Below are positions 9,939 to 20,275 of a DNA stretch of 64,000 bases, in pieces. The stretch covers positions 124,001-188,000 of the forward strand of contig NZ_CP023407.1 in assembly GCF_003665435.1 (NCBI RefSeq), in the 5' to 3' direction. The DNA comes from Streptomyces fungicidicus. Lineage in GTDB: Bacteria > Actinomycetota > Actinomycetes > Streptomycetales > Streptomycetaceae. The translations under genes were made by a program, and so were the position numbers. Numbering within the stretch: the first letter of the stretch is position 1; every line of letters starts with the position of its first letter. Under the pieces are notes generated by a model that saw nothing but the letters and a program-made list of their open reading frames with translations, ran no database searches and had not been told where the DNA came from.

Positions 9939-10164
9939 CTCCCCCGCCGCGGGACGCCCACGTGAGGGAGTCCGGTCTGGAGGGCTGCGCGCCTCGGCCC
10001 GGCCTGTGACCGGCTCCCTCCCGGTACTGACGTTCTCGGCCGGTGACCGTTGCGGCGGACGAGTTCGCCGGCCGGGAGCGCGGAACTACGCTGCGGAGAA
10101 GGGACGGTATGGGCACCCTGCGGGAACATCGGGGTCCGGGCGGCTGTGAGCGCGGGGTGTCGTC

Positions 10165-10875
10165 GTGATCGACGAGTTGTTGCCTTCCTCCGTCGCCACG
10201 GGCAGCACGTTCGTCGACCACGACGCAGCACTGACCGCCCTGTACCCGCAGGAAGCCGCCGCCGTCGCGAGCGCCTGGCCGAAGCGCCGGCGTGAGTACG
10301 CGAACGTCCGCATGTGCGCACGCCGCGCCATGAACGAGCTGGGCGTGCCGCCGGCGCCTGTTCTGTCGGGCCCCCGCGGTGAACCGCTGTGGCCCGACGG
10401 CATCGTCGGCAGCTTGACCCACTGCCCCGGGTTCCGGGCCGCCGCCCTGGGCCGCTCGTCGGCGTTGGCGGGACTCGGCATCGACGCCGAACCCAACCTC
10501 CCGCTGACACAGGACCTGCTGGATTTCGTCTCGCTTCCTCAGGAACGTGCTCAGGTGGACGCGTTGACGCGGGCCTCGCCCGACGTCTGCTGGGACCGTT
10601 TGCTGTTCAGCGCCAAGGAGACGGTGTTCAAGGCTTGGTTCCCGCTCGCAGCGAGCGAACTCGACTTCACCGAGGCGGACATCCGCATCGAACCCGGCTC
10701 CGGGACCTTCTCCGCGCGCCTGCTCGTCCCGGGCCCCGTCGTCGACGGGGAACGCATCCACGGGTTCGGCGGCCGGTGGCTCGCACGCCGGGGCATCCTG
10801 CTCACCGCGATCGCCCTGTCGCGGACGGACCTGTCCGCCCGGCGGTACGCCGGCCGGGGCGGCGCAAGCCGTTGA
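10165..10875 (+). CDS. 4'-phosphopantetheinyl transferase, Sfp/EntD type
   Basis: Transfers phosphopantetheine from CoA to the conserved serine of carrier proteins and would activate PKS ACPs such as Ser694 and Ser2234 of the neighbouring synthase. The 236-aa protein shows the family motifs in order: GSLTHCPGFRAAALG (about residues 78-92), the metal-binding GIDAEPN (about 102-108) and FSAKETVFKAWFP (about 150-162). The start is GTG 10165, with only a weak ribosome site. It lies 226 bp after the P450 on the same strand. Such genes are common inside or beside polyketide clusters, but they can also serve carrier proteins elsewhere in the cell. Confidence 0.93.
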   Translation: MIDELLPSSVATGSTFVDHDAALTALYPQEAAAVASAWPKRRREYANVRMCARRAMNELGVPPAPVLSGPRGEPLWPDGIVGSLTHCPGFRAAALGRSSALAGLGIDAEPNLPLTQDLLDFVSLPQERAQVDALTRASPDVCWDRLLFSAKETVFKAWFPLAASELDFTEADIRIEPGSGTFSARLLVPGPVVDGERIHGFGGRWLARRGILLTAIALSRTDLSARRYAGRGGASR

Positions 10876-10943
10876 GACGGTCTGCTCCACGGTCCGGCGT
10901 CTCGGCGGCGAGCCGCGTCGATGCCCAGGCTTCCGCGGGTGCG

Positions 10944-11738
10944 TCAGGGTGTTGAGCGCGCGACGCGGAACCCCACGTCGTCGATGCGGAAGGTCGGGTG
11001 GCTGCGCCGCCGCACCGACGCCCGGCAGCTCCAGTGCTCGTCGGCCCATCCACCGCCGCGGAGCACCCGGTAGGTGCCGTACACCTCGGCGTCGTAGACG
11101 TCCCAGCACCAGTCCCACGCGTTGCCCAGCATGTCGTACAGGCCCCATGCGTTGGGCTGCCTGCCACCGACGGCGTGGATGCGTCCCTCCGAATTGCCCT
11201 GGTACCAGGCGATGTCGTCGAGCCGTCCGTACCGAGGGCCAGTGGTGCCCGCACGGCAGGCGTGCTCCCATTCGGCCTCGGTAGGCAACCGGTACCCGTC
11301 CGCGGAGGTGTCCCATTCGGCCGTCTCGGCGTCACCGCTCAGGTGGTAGGCGGGCGTCAGACCCTCGCTCCGTGACAGGGCGTTGCAGAACCGGACCGCG
11401 TCCCACCACGAAACACCCTCGACCGGCAGCCTGTCCCCCTGGGTGTCACTCGGCCGTCGGCCGGTGACTCGCGCGTACCAGGACTGCGTGACCGGGCACG
11501 CAGACATCCGGAACGGCGCGACCTCGACTCTCCAGCTCCTCTGCGTCCGTCGGTCCGACAGCGTCACCTGTCCGGACGGGATCGCGACCATCTCGCCTTC
11601 TGCCCCCGCTTCCACGAGGGTCACCCTACCGGCATCTTCTCTGCCGGCGGCCAAAGGTACGGGAGCACGGCCCTTCCCCTCGCCTGTCTGCGCGTCGTCT
11701 CCAGCGGTGCTCCACATAAACCGTGTCACGTGGAGCAC
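10944..11738 (-). CDS. SUMF1/formylglycine-generating-enzyme-fold protein without FGE active-site cysteines
   Basis: The 264-aa protein has the SUMF1 fold signature: MVAIPSGQ, PVTQSWYARVTG, LPVEGVSWWDAVRFCNALS, YRLPTEAEWEHACRAG, NAWGLYDMLGNAWDWCWD and RVLRGGGWADEHWSCRAS, ending in GFRVA. True formylglycine-generating enzymes carry a copper-binding Cys pair in the CxxxxC-R region near the C-terminus. Here only a single Cys is seen in HWSCRAS, so sulfatase maturation is unlikely. The fold is also used by EgtB-like and PvdO-like oxidases and by non-catalytic domains. The start is uncertain: GTG 11738 (longest), ATG 11717 or ATG 11594 just before the domain. An inverted repeat (11706-11739) covers the first two. 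It is convergent with the phosphopantetheinyl transferase gene. Confidence 0.8.
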   Translation of the reverse strand: MLHVTRFMWSTAGDDAQTGEGKGRAPVPLAAGREDAGRVTLVEAGAEGEMVAIPSGQVTLSDRRTQRSWRVEVAPFRMSACPVTQSWYARVTGRRPSDTQGDRLPVEGVSWWDAVRFCNALSRSEGLTPAYHLSGDAETAEWDTSADGYRLPTEAEWEHACRAGTTGPRYGRLDDIAWYQGNSEGRIHAVGGRQPNAWGLYDMLGNAWDWCWDVYDAEVYGTYRVLRGGGWADEHWSCRASVRRRSHPTFRIDDVGFRVARSTP

Positions 11739-11739
11739 C
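11706..11739. repeat. 10-bp perfect inverted repeat at the 5' end of the SUMF1-like gene
   Basis: GGTGCTCCAC (11706-11715) and GTGGAGCACC (11730-11739), 14-nt spacer. It overlaps the two upstream start candidates and could be an operator if translation starts further in. Confidence 0.5.
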
Positions 11740-11773
11740 CCGAAGTGTGACCATCAGCCCTCAGGGAGAAGAC

Positions 11774-11809
11774 CTTGCCGGAGCCCCATTGCCTGCAGGT
11801 TCCGGCAAG
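11774..11809. repeat. 9-bp inverted repeat, possible hairpin
   Basis: CTTGCCGGA (11774-11782) and TCCGGCAAG (11801-11809). It lies between the SUMF1-like gene and the small gene at 11878-12147. Function unknown; it could terminate minus-strand transcription from the small gene. Confidence 0.35.
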
Positions 11810-11877
11810 TGCGGGTTTCAGCCTGGGTTCCCTCACCCTTTCGTGACCGGGAGCACCAGGTGACGGGATCCAAAGCC

Positions 11878-12147
11878 CTACCGGGCAGCGGGCGGGGCTT
11901 TCGGGTCGACGACGTTCTGCCGGGCGCTCGGCCAGGAGGAGGATGTCCGGCGCATCACCTCTGCCAGATCGCGGTGTATCCGGTCGGCTTCCCCGCGGAC
12001 CTGGACGGGGATGTCGCCGCGTTCGGCGACAAGACGGTCGTAGACGGGGGTCTGTTGGAACACGATGGGGCGGCTTCCCTTCAGCGAGCGGTTCCCGAAC
12101 TGGCGCAGCATACGGGCCGGGGCGACACTCCGCTGAAGGCGGGCCAT
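11878..12147 (-). CDS. Small conserved-looking hypothetical protein
   Basis: An 89-aa frame starting at ATG 12147, basic at the N-terminus, with a coherent helical stretch TPVYDRLVAERGDIPVQVRG followed by EADRIHRDLAEVMRRT. The TPVYDRL stretch resembles small actinomycete hypotheticals, but I cannot assign a family. In the same frame upstream, separated by one stop, sits RYHFPARIGDRTTEAAVPVL. The frame may therefore be the 3' part of a longer gene interrupted by a stop codon. It lies just downstream of a polymerase remnant, so it could be part of the same decayed stretch. Confidence 0.4.
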   Translation of the reverse strand: MARLQRSVAPARMLRQFGNRSLKGSRPIVFQQTPVYDRLVAERGDIPVQVRGEADRIHRDLAEVMRRTSSSWPSARQNVVDPKAPPAAR

Positions 12148-12276
12148 TCAGGCCACGAGGACAGGGACAGCGGCCTCGGTGGTCCGGTCGCCGATCCTCG
12201 CCGGGAAGTGGTACCGCGCGTACGCGGAGCGGGGGGGGGAAAGCGCTCGAAGCAGCCGGCGGCCGGGCGAACAGGT

Positions 12277-12510
12277 TCAGGAAGCGCGCCGTACGGCGGC
12301 CGGCCCGTTGACGCCCGGCCCGAACTCTTCGGCGGCGAGCGGGCCGGCGGTGTGGATGCCGTACTCGTGCAGGGTGTCGGCCTGGCGGGGGTCGATGCCG
12401 TGCAGGGCTTCCACCAGCAGCGGGGCGCGCCAGCCGGCCACCTCGCCTGGCGCGACGGTGATCGACGGGCCGATCCCGATGCGGACGTCGACGCCGAGCC
12501 GGGAGAGCGT
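12277..12510 (-). pseudogene. Remnant of a Y-family DNA polymerase (DinB/ImuB-like) gene
   Basis: The minus-strand translation LGVDVRIGIGPSITVA, then LVEALHGIDPRQADTLHEYG and IHTAGPLAA, matches the Streptomyces Y-family polymerase palm/thumb segment (usual pattern VRIGIGP...ALHGIGP.QA..L..YGIH..G.LA). It then jumps directly to EEFGPGVNGPAAVRRAS and a stop, which looks like the extreme C-terminus of the same family. The catalytic N-terminal part and the little-finger domain are both missing. I read this as a gene fragment with an internal deletion. The N-terminal sequence upstream is not polymerase-like and is overlapped by the divergent DUF1254 gene. Confidence 0.5.
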
Positions 12511-12638
12511 ACGGCCCGGGGCGGGATAGACACGGTGACGGGCCTGCCCGGCGCCGTTTCGCCGTGGGCCTCCTCGCGCACCGCTCGAAGACGCTCCGAT
12601 GGCCCAGGTGCGCTGGTGATCTGCGGTGGGTGAGGCAC

Positions 12639-14273
<1,635 letters not shown>

Positions 14274-14379
14274 CCTCGACGACAGCGCTTCGGAGATACG
14301 GCGGTCCGGACGGAGAGGCGCATGGGCACGACACCGCTGCCGAGTCGGAACGAGGAACGACCCCTTCAGGAGGAACCCA

Positions 14380-15813
14380 GTGCCCCACGTCAGCGACGCC
14401 CCCAACCCGGGCACCTCACCCGAGACCCTCGCGTCCATCGTCTGCCCCGACCGGCTGGCGACGCCCTTCGGCGCGTTGGACTTCTTCGACGGCATGCCCA
14501 TGCCCGATACCGTCACCCGGAGCTACGACACGCTGGACCTGCTGCGCGGGATCGAAGCGTTCCTCAACTGCGTGCCCGGCGCCTCCATGGTGGCGTTGCG
14601 ACGCGGACTGCGCAGCATCGGCGTCGACTCCCGCACCATCGGCTACACGGCCCCGCGATGCACCTCGGCCCCCGTGGTGCTCACGGGCAACACGGAAACC
14701 ACCTACGGCATGACCTTCCTGGCACTCGACGAGGACGGTCCCACCGTGATCGAGGCGCCGGGGAACTCGCTGTGCGTCGTCGACGACATGTGGCAGCGCT
14801 ACGTCACCGACATGGGCATCGCCGGGCCTGACAAGGGAGAAGGAGGCGAGTACCTCTTCCTGCCTCCGGGCTACGAAGGTGAGGTTCCCGACGGCTACTT
14901 CGCCGTGCGGCCGACGACGTACGGCTCCTGGGTGCTGCTACGCGCGCTGGGTGGCACGGAGAGCCTGCTCACGGCACGGATCTACCCGCTCTGGGCCTCG
15001 GCGGACCGGCCCGAGCAGCGCTTCGTCAACTGGGCGGAGTCAGACTTCAACACCGTCCACGCCAACGACTTCTCCTTCTTCGAGGAGATCGACACCATCG
15101 TCCAGGCCGAGCCGGCCGAGTCGCTCGACCCCGAGCGCGCCGGTCAGCTCGCCGCGCTGGGCATCGTGCGCGGCCGGCCCTTCCAGCCGGACGACCGTAT
15201 GCGCTCGATCCTCGACACCGCCGCCAGAATCGCCTCGGGCATCGTGCGGACACTGGCCTTCAAGCCGCGCGACCCGGGCTTCTACCACTATCCCGACAGG
15301 TCGTGGAAGACCCCGTTCCCCACTGGAAGCTACGAGTTCCTGTCGGCGGAGGGCGCCCGCCTGCTGGACTCCCGTGCGGTGTTCTACTACTTCGCGACCG
15401 CCTCCTCGCCGGCGATGGTGACGGCGCCCGTCGGCACCGGATCGCAGTACGCCTACACGGCGGAGGACTCCACGGGCGAGTGGCTCGACGGCGGACGGCA
15501 CTACACGCTCACCCTGCCGAGCGGCGTCCCCGCGAAGAACTTCTGGGCCGTCAACGCCTACGACCCCCAGACCCGGTCACTGTTGCGCACGGACCACCCC
15601 TACCCGAGCGTCAACAGCCAGTCGGAGGGCGTCCGGGCCGAGAGCAACGGCGACACGGTCGTCCACTTCGGCCCCACCGCGCCGGGAGCCGAGCAGGCGA
15701 ACTGGGTGCAGACCGTACCCGGCAAGGGGTTCTTCGTGATGCTGCGGCTCTACGGCCCGCTCGAAAGCTGGTTCGACAAGAGCTGGCGGCCGGGCGAGAT
15801 CGTACCGGCGTGA
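14380..15813 (+). CDS. DUF1254/DUF1214 domain protein (second of tandem pair)
   Basis: A 477-aa paralogue of the preceding gene product, colinear over the whole length. Matching blocks include VVLTGNTETTYGMTFL, GIVRGRPFQPDDRMRSIL, GSQYAYTAEDSTGEWLDGGR, FWAVNAYDPQTRSLL and WFDKSWRPGEIVPA. The GTG start at 14380 has a strong AGGAGGAA site (14368 on). No signal peptide or membrane segment is seen. The tandem arrangement of two divergent copies suggests partners in a heteromer or enzymes acting on related substrates, but nothing in the sequence identifies the reaction. The GAP-family membrane gene begins 11 bp after the stop. Confidence 0.92.
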   Translation: MPHVSDAPNPGTSPETLASIVCPDRLATPFGALDFFDGMPMPDTVTRSYDTLDLLRGIEAFLNCVPGASMVALRRGLRSIGVDSRTIGYTAPRCTSAPVVLTGNTETTYGMTFLALDEDGPTVIEAPGNSLCVVDDMWQRYVTDMGIAGPDKGEGGEYLFLPPGYEGEVPDGYFAVRPTTYGSWVLLRALGGTESLLTARIYPLWASADRPEQRFVNWAESDFNTVHANDFSFFEEIDTIVQAEPAESLDPERAGQLAALGIVRGRPFQPDDRMRSILDTAARIASGIVRTLAFKPRDPGFYHYPDRSWKTPFPTGSYEFLSAEGARLLDSRAVFYYFATASSPAMVTAPVGTGSQYAYTAEDSTGEWLDGGRHYTLTLPSGVPAKNFWAVNAYDPQTRSLLRTDHPYPSVNSQSEGVRAESNGDTVVHFGPTAPGAEQANWVQTVPGKGFFVMLRLYGPLESWFDKSWRPGEIVPA

Positions 15814-15824
15814 GGGAGGCGGCC

Positions 15825-16502
15825 GTGGGTGAGGCGATCGGTCAGATCCTGTCCTACGGCGTCGCCGTGGCGCTGAGCGCCTTCCCGATCATCGGGGTGG
15901 TGCTGATGCTCGCCACCCCCAGGGCGCGCTCCAACGGACCGGCGATGCTCCTGGGCTGGGCCCTGGGACTGGCCCTGGTCGGCACGGTCGTGCTGCTGGT
16001 CTCCGGCGGCGCCGGACCGACCGACCAGGGGCAGCCGGCCGACTGGGTCAGCGCCCTCGACATCGCGCTCGGCGTGCTGCTGCTGTGGGTGGCGGTGAAG
16101 GAGTGGCGCGGCCGGCCTCGCAGCGACCAGGAGGTGACGTTGCCCAAGTGGATGAGGACGGTCGACTCCTTCACGCCTGTCAAGGCGCTGGCACTGGGGG
16201 CGGCGTTGTCCGCCCTCAACCCGAAGAACCTGCTGCTCTCGATCGCCGCGGCGTCGGCGATCGCGCGCACGGGCACCTCCGCGGGCGCCCAGGCCGTGGC
16301 TCTGGCGGTCTACGTGGTGCTCGGCGCCCTCGGGCCCGGAGCGCCGGTCGTGCTCTACTTCGCCCTCAAGGGGCGCTCGAAGCACATCCTCGACGGCCTC
16401 AAGCTCTGGATGGAGCGGAACAACACGGCGATCATGGCCGTGATCTGCCTGCTCTTCGCAGCGAAGCTGGTGGGCGACGGCATCAGCGATCTCTCCTCGT
16501 GA
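15825..16502 (+). CDS. GAP-family (Sap-like) multi-pass membrane protein
   Basis: A 225-aa membrane protein with about six hydrophobic segments (AVALSAFPIIGVVLMLA at the start, FAAKLVGDGI near the end). The pattern, including ALSALNPKNLLLSIAAA and FALKGRSKHILDGLKLWMER, matches the GAP/Sap family, which is related to LysE-type exporters and to a mycobacterial protein linked to lipid export. Start GTG 15825 is preferred because GGGAGG lies 6-11 bp upstream; an earlier GTG at 15810 overlaps the previous stop. It probably works with the two DUF1254 proteins as one transcription unit, perhaps exporting their product; that link is inference from spacing only. Confidence 0.85.
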   Translation: MGEAIGQILSYGVAVALSAFPIIGVVLMLATPRARSNGPAMLLGWALGLALVGTVVLLVSGGAGPTDQGQPADWVSALDIALGVLLLWVAVKEWRGRPRSDQEVTLPKWMRTVDSFTPVKALALGAALSALNPKNLLLSIAAASAIARTGTSAGAQAVALAVYVVLGALGPGAPVVLYFALKGRSKHILDGLKLWMERNNTAIMAVICLLFAAKLVGDGISDLSS

Positions 16503-16629
16503 GCCCGGACATCCAGCAGAGTGACCACGCTCGTCCCGGAAGCCGGCGACCTTCTTCATGCCGATCGAAGTGATGCTGGCATTCGGGTAGTTGCCCTACG
16601 GATGCACGGCTCTGTGTGAAGCTTTCCCC

Positions 16630-17433
16630 ATGACTCACCCGCGTGAAGAAGTCAGGGCCAGGCTGCAGACCGATCGTCCGCACTCCGCTCGTGTCTGGAA
16701 CTACCTGCTGGGAGGCAAGGACAACTACCCCGTCGACAGCGAGGCCGGTGAGGTCATCCTCAAGACCTTTCCGGAGTTCGCCGCCGTCGCGCGGCTGCAG
16801 CGGAAGTTCCTCGCACGCGCCGTGCGCTTCCTCGCGGGCGAGGCCGGTGTGCGTCAGTTCCTCGACATCGGCACCGGACTGCCCACCGCCGACAACACAC
16901 ACGAACTGGCCCAGCACATCGCGCCGGAGAGCCGCATCGTGTACGTCGACAACGATCCTCTCGTCCTGGTCCACGCGCAGGCCCTGCTCACCAGCAGCGA
17001 CGAAGGCGCCTGCGCCTACGTCGACGCCGACGTCCGGGATCCGGAACGCATCCTCGCCGAAGCAGCGAAGACCCTGGACCTCAGCCGCCCGGTCGCCCTG
17101 ACCATGCTGGGCATCATGGGGCAGATCTCCGAAGCCGAGCGCCCCGCCGACCTGGTGAGCACGCTGATGTCGGCCCTGCCCTCCGGAAGCTACCTGGCCT
17201 TGAGTGACGGCACGAACACCAACGAGGCGCTCAACACAGCGGTCGGGTTCTACAACGGGCAGTCGGCCAACACCTACCACCTGCGCTCGCCGCAGGAGAT
17301 CGCCTCCTTCTTCACCGGGCTGGATCTGGTGGAGCCGGGGGTCGTGTCCACTGCCGCCTGGCGTCCGGACGCCGACCCGGCGGAGGAGGACACCGCCGAC
17401 GTCTCCGTGTGCGGTGTCGCGCTCAAGAAGTGA
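16630..17433 (+). CDS. SAM-dependent methyltransferase, Streptomyces DUF574-type (Methyltransf_19)
   Basis: A 267-aa protein with the family's characteristic N-terminal RPHSARVWNYLLGGKDNYPVD and SAM-binding QFLDIGTGLPT, followed by RIVYVDNDPLVLVHAQALL. This family is greatly expanded in Streptomyces and its substrates are mostly unknown. Start ATG 16630 is chosen because the family typically begins a few residues before the RPHSARV block. The frame could extend upstream to 16591, but that segment (MPYGCTALCEAFP) is not family-like. It stands 127 bp after the GAP-family gene on the same strand with no terminator seen between, so read-through is possible. Confidence 0.9.
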   Translation: MTHPREEVRARLQTDRPHSARVWNYLLGGKDNYPVDSEAGEVILKTFPEFAAVARLQRKFLARAVRFLAGEAGVRQFLDIGTGLPTADNTHELAQHIAPESRIVYVDNDPLVLVHAQALLTSSDEGACAYVDADVRDPERILAEAAKTLDLSRPVALTMLGIMGQISEAERPADLVSTLMSALPSGSYLALSDGTNTNEALNTAVGFYNGQSANTYHLRSPQEIASFFTGLDLVEPGVVSTAAWRPDADPAEEDTADVSVCGVALKK

Positions 17434-17529
17434 CCCGCTCCGGGCGACAGGAACGGCCCTTCCTCGAGGGCGGCCCTCCCTCCACCCAGGTCCAGGCGAA
17501 CATGCCTCAGCCCGCTGGTGATCAGCCTG

Positions 17530-18036
17530 TCAACGCGGCGGGAACGTACGCACACGCATCAGGTCGCACTGGTACCAGGGGCCTGACTCACCACCGACGT
17601 CAGCCGGGTCGATCCGGACGAAGCCGGCCTTGACCAGCACCCTCTGGGAAGCGACGTTCTCGTGGGAGGTGCCCGCCCGCAGGGTGTGCAACCCGTGCCT
17701 CACCACCGCCAGGCGGCACAGGTGCCGGACGGTCGCGGTCGCCACACCGCGGCCGGCGGCCTGCCGCGCGACCCGGTAACCGAGTTCAGCGGTGCCGTTC
17801 TCGAGGTCGTACAGGTTGAACCGGCCCAGAACCGAGCCGTCCTCGGCAACGAGCACGTAGAAGGCACAGATGCCGGCGTCCTGCTCGGCCAGCAGGGCGC
17901 TGTACCGGTCGGTGAACGCGTCGAAGAAGTCGTCGCCGCGGTCGGGGACCGAGGCAGCGAAGTAGGCACGGTTGGCGAGCTCGAAAGCCAGAACCGCCGG
18001 GGCATGGCCGGTACTCAGCCGCTTCAACTGGGGCAC
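17530..18036 (-). CDS. GNAT-family N-acetyltransferase (RimJ/RimL-like)
   Basis: 168 aa, GTG start at 18036. The GNAT core is visible: AFYVLVAEDGSVLGRFNLYD (strands 2-3), AELGYRVARQAAGRGVATAT with the acetyl-CoA pyrophosphate loop (Q/RxxGxG/A), and the late ENVASQRVLVKAGFVR motif shared by ribosomal-protein-type acetyltransferases. The substrate cannot be told. It lies downstream of the kinase gene on the same strand with 50 bp between them, so the two may share a transcript. Confidence 0.88.
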   Translation of the reverse strand: MPQLKRLSTGHAPAVLAFELANRAYFAASVPDRGDDFFDAFTDRYSALLAEQDAGICAFYVLVAEDGSVLGRFNLYDLENGTAELGYRVARQAAGRGVATATVRHLCRLAVVRHGLHTLRAGTSHENVASQRVLVKAGFVRIDPADVGGESGPWYQCDLMRVRTFPPR

Positions 18037-18086
18037 CGACCGACCCTAACCGGATGGTGCGTTCGGAGCACCCGCGTTGCCAGTCG

Positions 18087-19292
18087 TTACGTGGTCCGCG
18101 GTGGCAGGAAGTGTTCGCGGACCAGGATCAGGTTGTCGATCCAGTCGTCCAGTTCCTCTTCGTCGCGGGTGGTCACCCGGCATGAAGGGGAGGTGCCGTC
18201 GGTGAGGTGGACGGTCACCGTCAGACCGAGGCCGCGGCCGGATTCCGTATGGGTGATCGCCCGGACCGTGTACCAGGGAAAGTCGGTCGGCCGGCCGTTG
18301 ATCCCGAGGGAGATGCCGTCGGAGTCGGCGACGACGGCGTTCTTGCGGTCCATGGCCAGGAGCTGCGGGGCTCCCTCGGGCGAGGCCACGGTGGCCAGCG
18401 AACTCGACGGTGTGGGTGGGTGCGGAGGCGGAGGAGGAAACGCCGGAAAGGGCTCGACCAGCGTGGGCTCGTGGGCCGCATGCCGTTCCCGGGGAGCAAG
18501 CATGTCCAACAACTGCTCCGCGGTGGGGCGCTGCTGTGCGTTCTTGGTCATGCAGGCGATCACGGTGTCGCGCAGTGCGGGTGGCAGTGCGGTGAGGTCC
18601 GGTTGGTGATGGACGGACCGGTACATCAGGCTTGCCGGCGTGCCGTCTCCGAAAGCGCTTCCGCCGGCGGCCGCTACGAGGACAGCGCCCAGGGCGAAGA
18701 TGTCCGCGGCCGGTGACACCGGCAGTCCCTCAGCCTGTTCCGGCGCCAGGAAACCCGGCGTGCCGACGGCGATGCCTGTCATCGTCAGGCGGGTGCCCTC
18801 GACGGCGCGAGCGATCCCGAAGTCGACGACCCGGGGGCCGTCATCGGCCATGATGATGTTGCCTGGCTTCAGGTCTCGGTGGACCAGGCCGCATCGGTGG
18901 ATGGCCTGCAGCGCTTCGGCCAGCGCAAGCCCCAGCTGTCGCAGTCCGTCCTCCGCCATCGGCCCTTGCGAGGCAAGGAGCTGAGCAAGGGTGAGGCCCG
19001 GGATGTACGCGGTTGCCAGCCAGGGCGTCGGCGCGTCGGGGTCGGCGTCGACGACCGGTGCCGTATGGAAGCCGCCCACCGCGCGGGCCGCGGTTATCTC
19101 CGCTCGGAACCGCTCCCGGAAGCCGGCATCCCGGGCCAGCTCGGGTTTGGCCACCTTCACCGCCACGGCGCGTCCGCCTCGCGAGCGGGCGAGATAGACC
19201 GTGCCCATCCCGCCTTCACCGAGCACCCGCTCCACCGCATATGAGCCGATCCGCTCCAACGCCCCTCCCCCGCAAGCACTTTCGGGCGTCAC
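18087..19292 (-). CDS. Soluble Ser/Thr protein kinase (Hanks type)
   Basis: A 401-aa protein with all kinase landmarks: glycine loop GEGGMGTVYLA, VAVKVAKPE lysine, catalytic HRDLKPGNII, DFG in VVDFGIARA, and APE in TPGFLAPEQ, so it should be active. The kinase domain spans about residues 14-275. A proline-rich linker (PAFPPPPPHPPTP) follows, then a C-terminal beta-rich segment (FPWYTVRAITH...GLTVTVHLTDG...TRDEEELDDWID). There is no transmembrane helix or PASTA repeat, so it is cytoplasmic. This kinase-plus-short-tail layout is common in Streptomyces. Targets are unknown; the neighbouring acetyltransferase gene is the only possible operon partner seen. Confidence 0.93.
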   Translation of the reverse strand: MTPESACGGGALERIGSYAVERVLGEGGMGTVYLARSRGGRAVAVKVAKPELARDAGFRERFRAEITAARAVGGFHTAPVVDADPDAPTPWLATAYIPGLTLAQLLASQGPMAEDGLRQLGLALAEALQAIHRCGLVHRDLKPGNIIMADDGPRVVDFGIARAVEGTRLTMTGIAVGTPGFLAPEQAEGLPVSPAADIFALGAVLVAAAGGSAFGDGTPASLMYRSVHHQPDLTALPPALRDTVIACMTKNAQQRPTAEQLLDMLAPRERHAAHEPTLVEPFPAFPPPPPHPPTPSSSLATVASPEGAPQLLAMDRKNAVVADSDGISLGINGRPTDFPWYTVRAITHTESGRGLGLTVTVHLTDGTSPSCRVTTRDEEELDDWIDNLILVREHFLPPRTT

Positions 19293-19436
19293 CCTAAGGC
19301 AGTGCTTCCCACTCCGTCACAGAGGGTGCAGCGCGTGGGCGGCATGGGGTGGTTCGCGCCGTCGGTGGCCTCCCGCGACATGGGTGACGGAGACCACCGG
19401 CAGTAGTCACAGGCGCGGAGGGTCCGGTGGCACGCC

Positions 19437-20162
19437 TCATGCCTTGGCTCCGGGCATGCCGCTGGTCACGACGATCGCGGCCACGTCGCCGGTCTTGGCG
19501 CGGCCCAGCCAGACGACGCCGCCCGACTCCGCGGTGAACGTCACCAGATCGGCTTGCCGCGACTCGTCGGTTACCCGCTCACACCAGCCGGGCAGCTGTT
19601 CGGAGTCGCGCGACACCGGCCCGCCGTCCACATACGTGCGAAACGGCGCGGCCAGAGCCGTCCACGCGCCGGCGTCGGCGAAGCAGCCCACATTGGCGTC
19701 GGAGTAGAAGCGGAACTGCTCGCCCGGCTGAAGGCGGTCGATGTCGTCGTCGATCCCCAGGCCCATCTCCCACCCGATCACTGGGTCGTCGCTGATGCGC
19801 AAGCGGGTCGCGGCGCACGCAACGCCGTCGAAGTGCTCCCCGAAGAATTCGTACGGCCCCGCCGTCCACGCGATCTCCACCCGGTAGGTGCCCGGGGGAA
19901 TCCGCACCGCCAGCTCCCGCGGGGGCTTCGTCGGCAGTCCTCGCTCGTACTCCCGGGCTTCGTCGTCATGCCACGGCGCGTCCACGACAAGGCGGCCGCT
20001 GGGTATGCGGATGGTGGTCACCTCTTCAACACCCGTGACCACGACAGGCGTCGTCGGATCGTCGTACACCGTCCCCAGGTGTTCCCCGGGCGTGAACACC
20101 GTCTCCAGGTACCAGGCGGCCTCCGGCCCGGCTGCCAGCCGGGCGTCCCCGATCCACGCCAT
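19437..20162 (-). CDS. DUF4241 domain protein
   Basis: 241 aa. It shows the DUF4241 pattern: an N-terminal segment with IRIPSGRLVVDAPW, then VRIPPGTYRVEIAW, a middle CAATRLRISDDPVIGWEMGLG and a late FRFYSDANVGCFADAGAW. Family members occur as single-domain cytoplasmic proteins of unknown role, and some are thought to belong to bacterial toxin-immunity sets. No toxin gene lies alongside here. Start ATG 20162 has upstream GGAGGGATGAGAC. It is 113 bp after (and on the same strand as) the tpg stop, so it lies downstream of the telomere pair, but no functional link is evident. Confidence 0.75.
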   Translation of the reverse strand: MAWIGDARLAAGPEAAWYLETVFTPGEHLGTVYDDPTTPVVVTGVEEVTTIRIPSGRLVVDAPWHDDEAREYERGLPTKPPRELAVRIPPGTYRVEIAWTAGPYEFFGEHFDGVACAATRLRISDDPVIGWEMGLGIDDDIDRLQPGEQFRFYSDANVGCFADAGAWTALAAPFRTYVDGGPVSRDSEQLPGWCERVTDESRQADLVTFTAESGGVVWLGRAKTGDVAAIVVTSGMPGAKA

Positions 20163-20275
20163 GTCTCATCCCTCCGTCGCCGCCCGGGCCGGACGGTCAA
20201 CCGAAAAGGTACGCGTGCCCAGTGACATCTGCGGCCACGTCGTCTGCTGCCGCGTCCCTGTTCCTTCCCGCCGCC

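Noticed and set aside
10944..11738. Calling the SUMF1 gene a sulfatase-activating FGE
   Set aside because: The Cys pair required for formylglycine formation is absent and no sulfatase gene is nearby.
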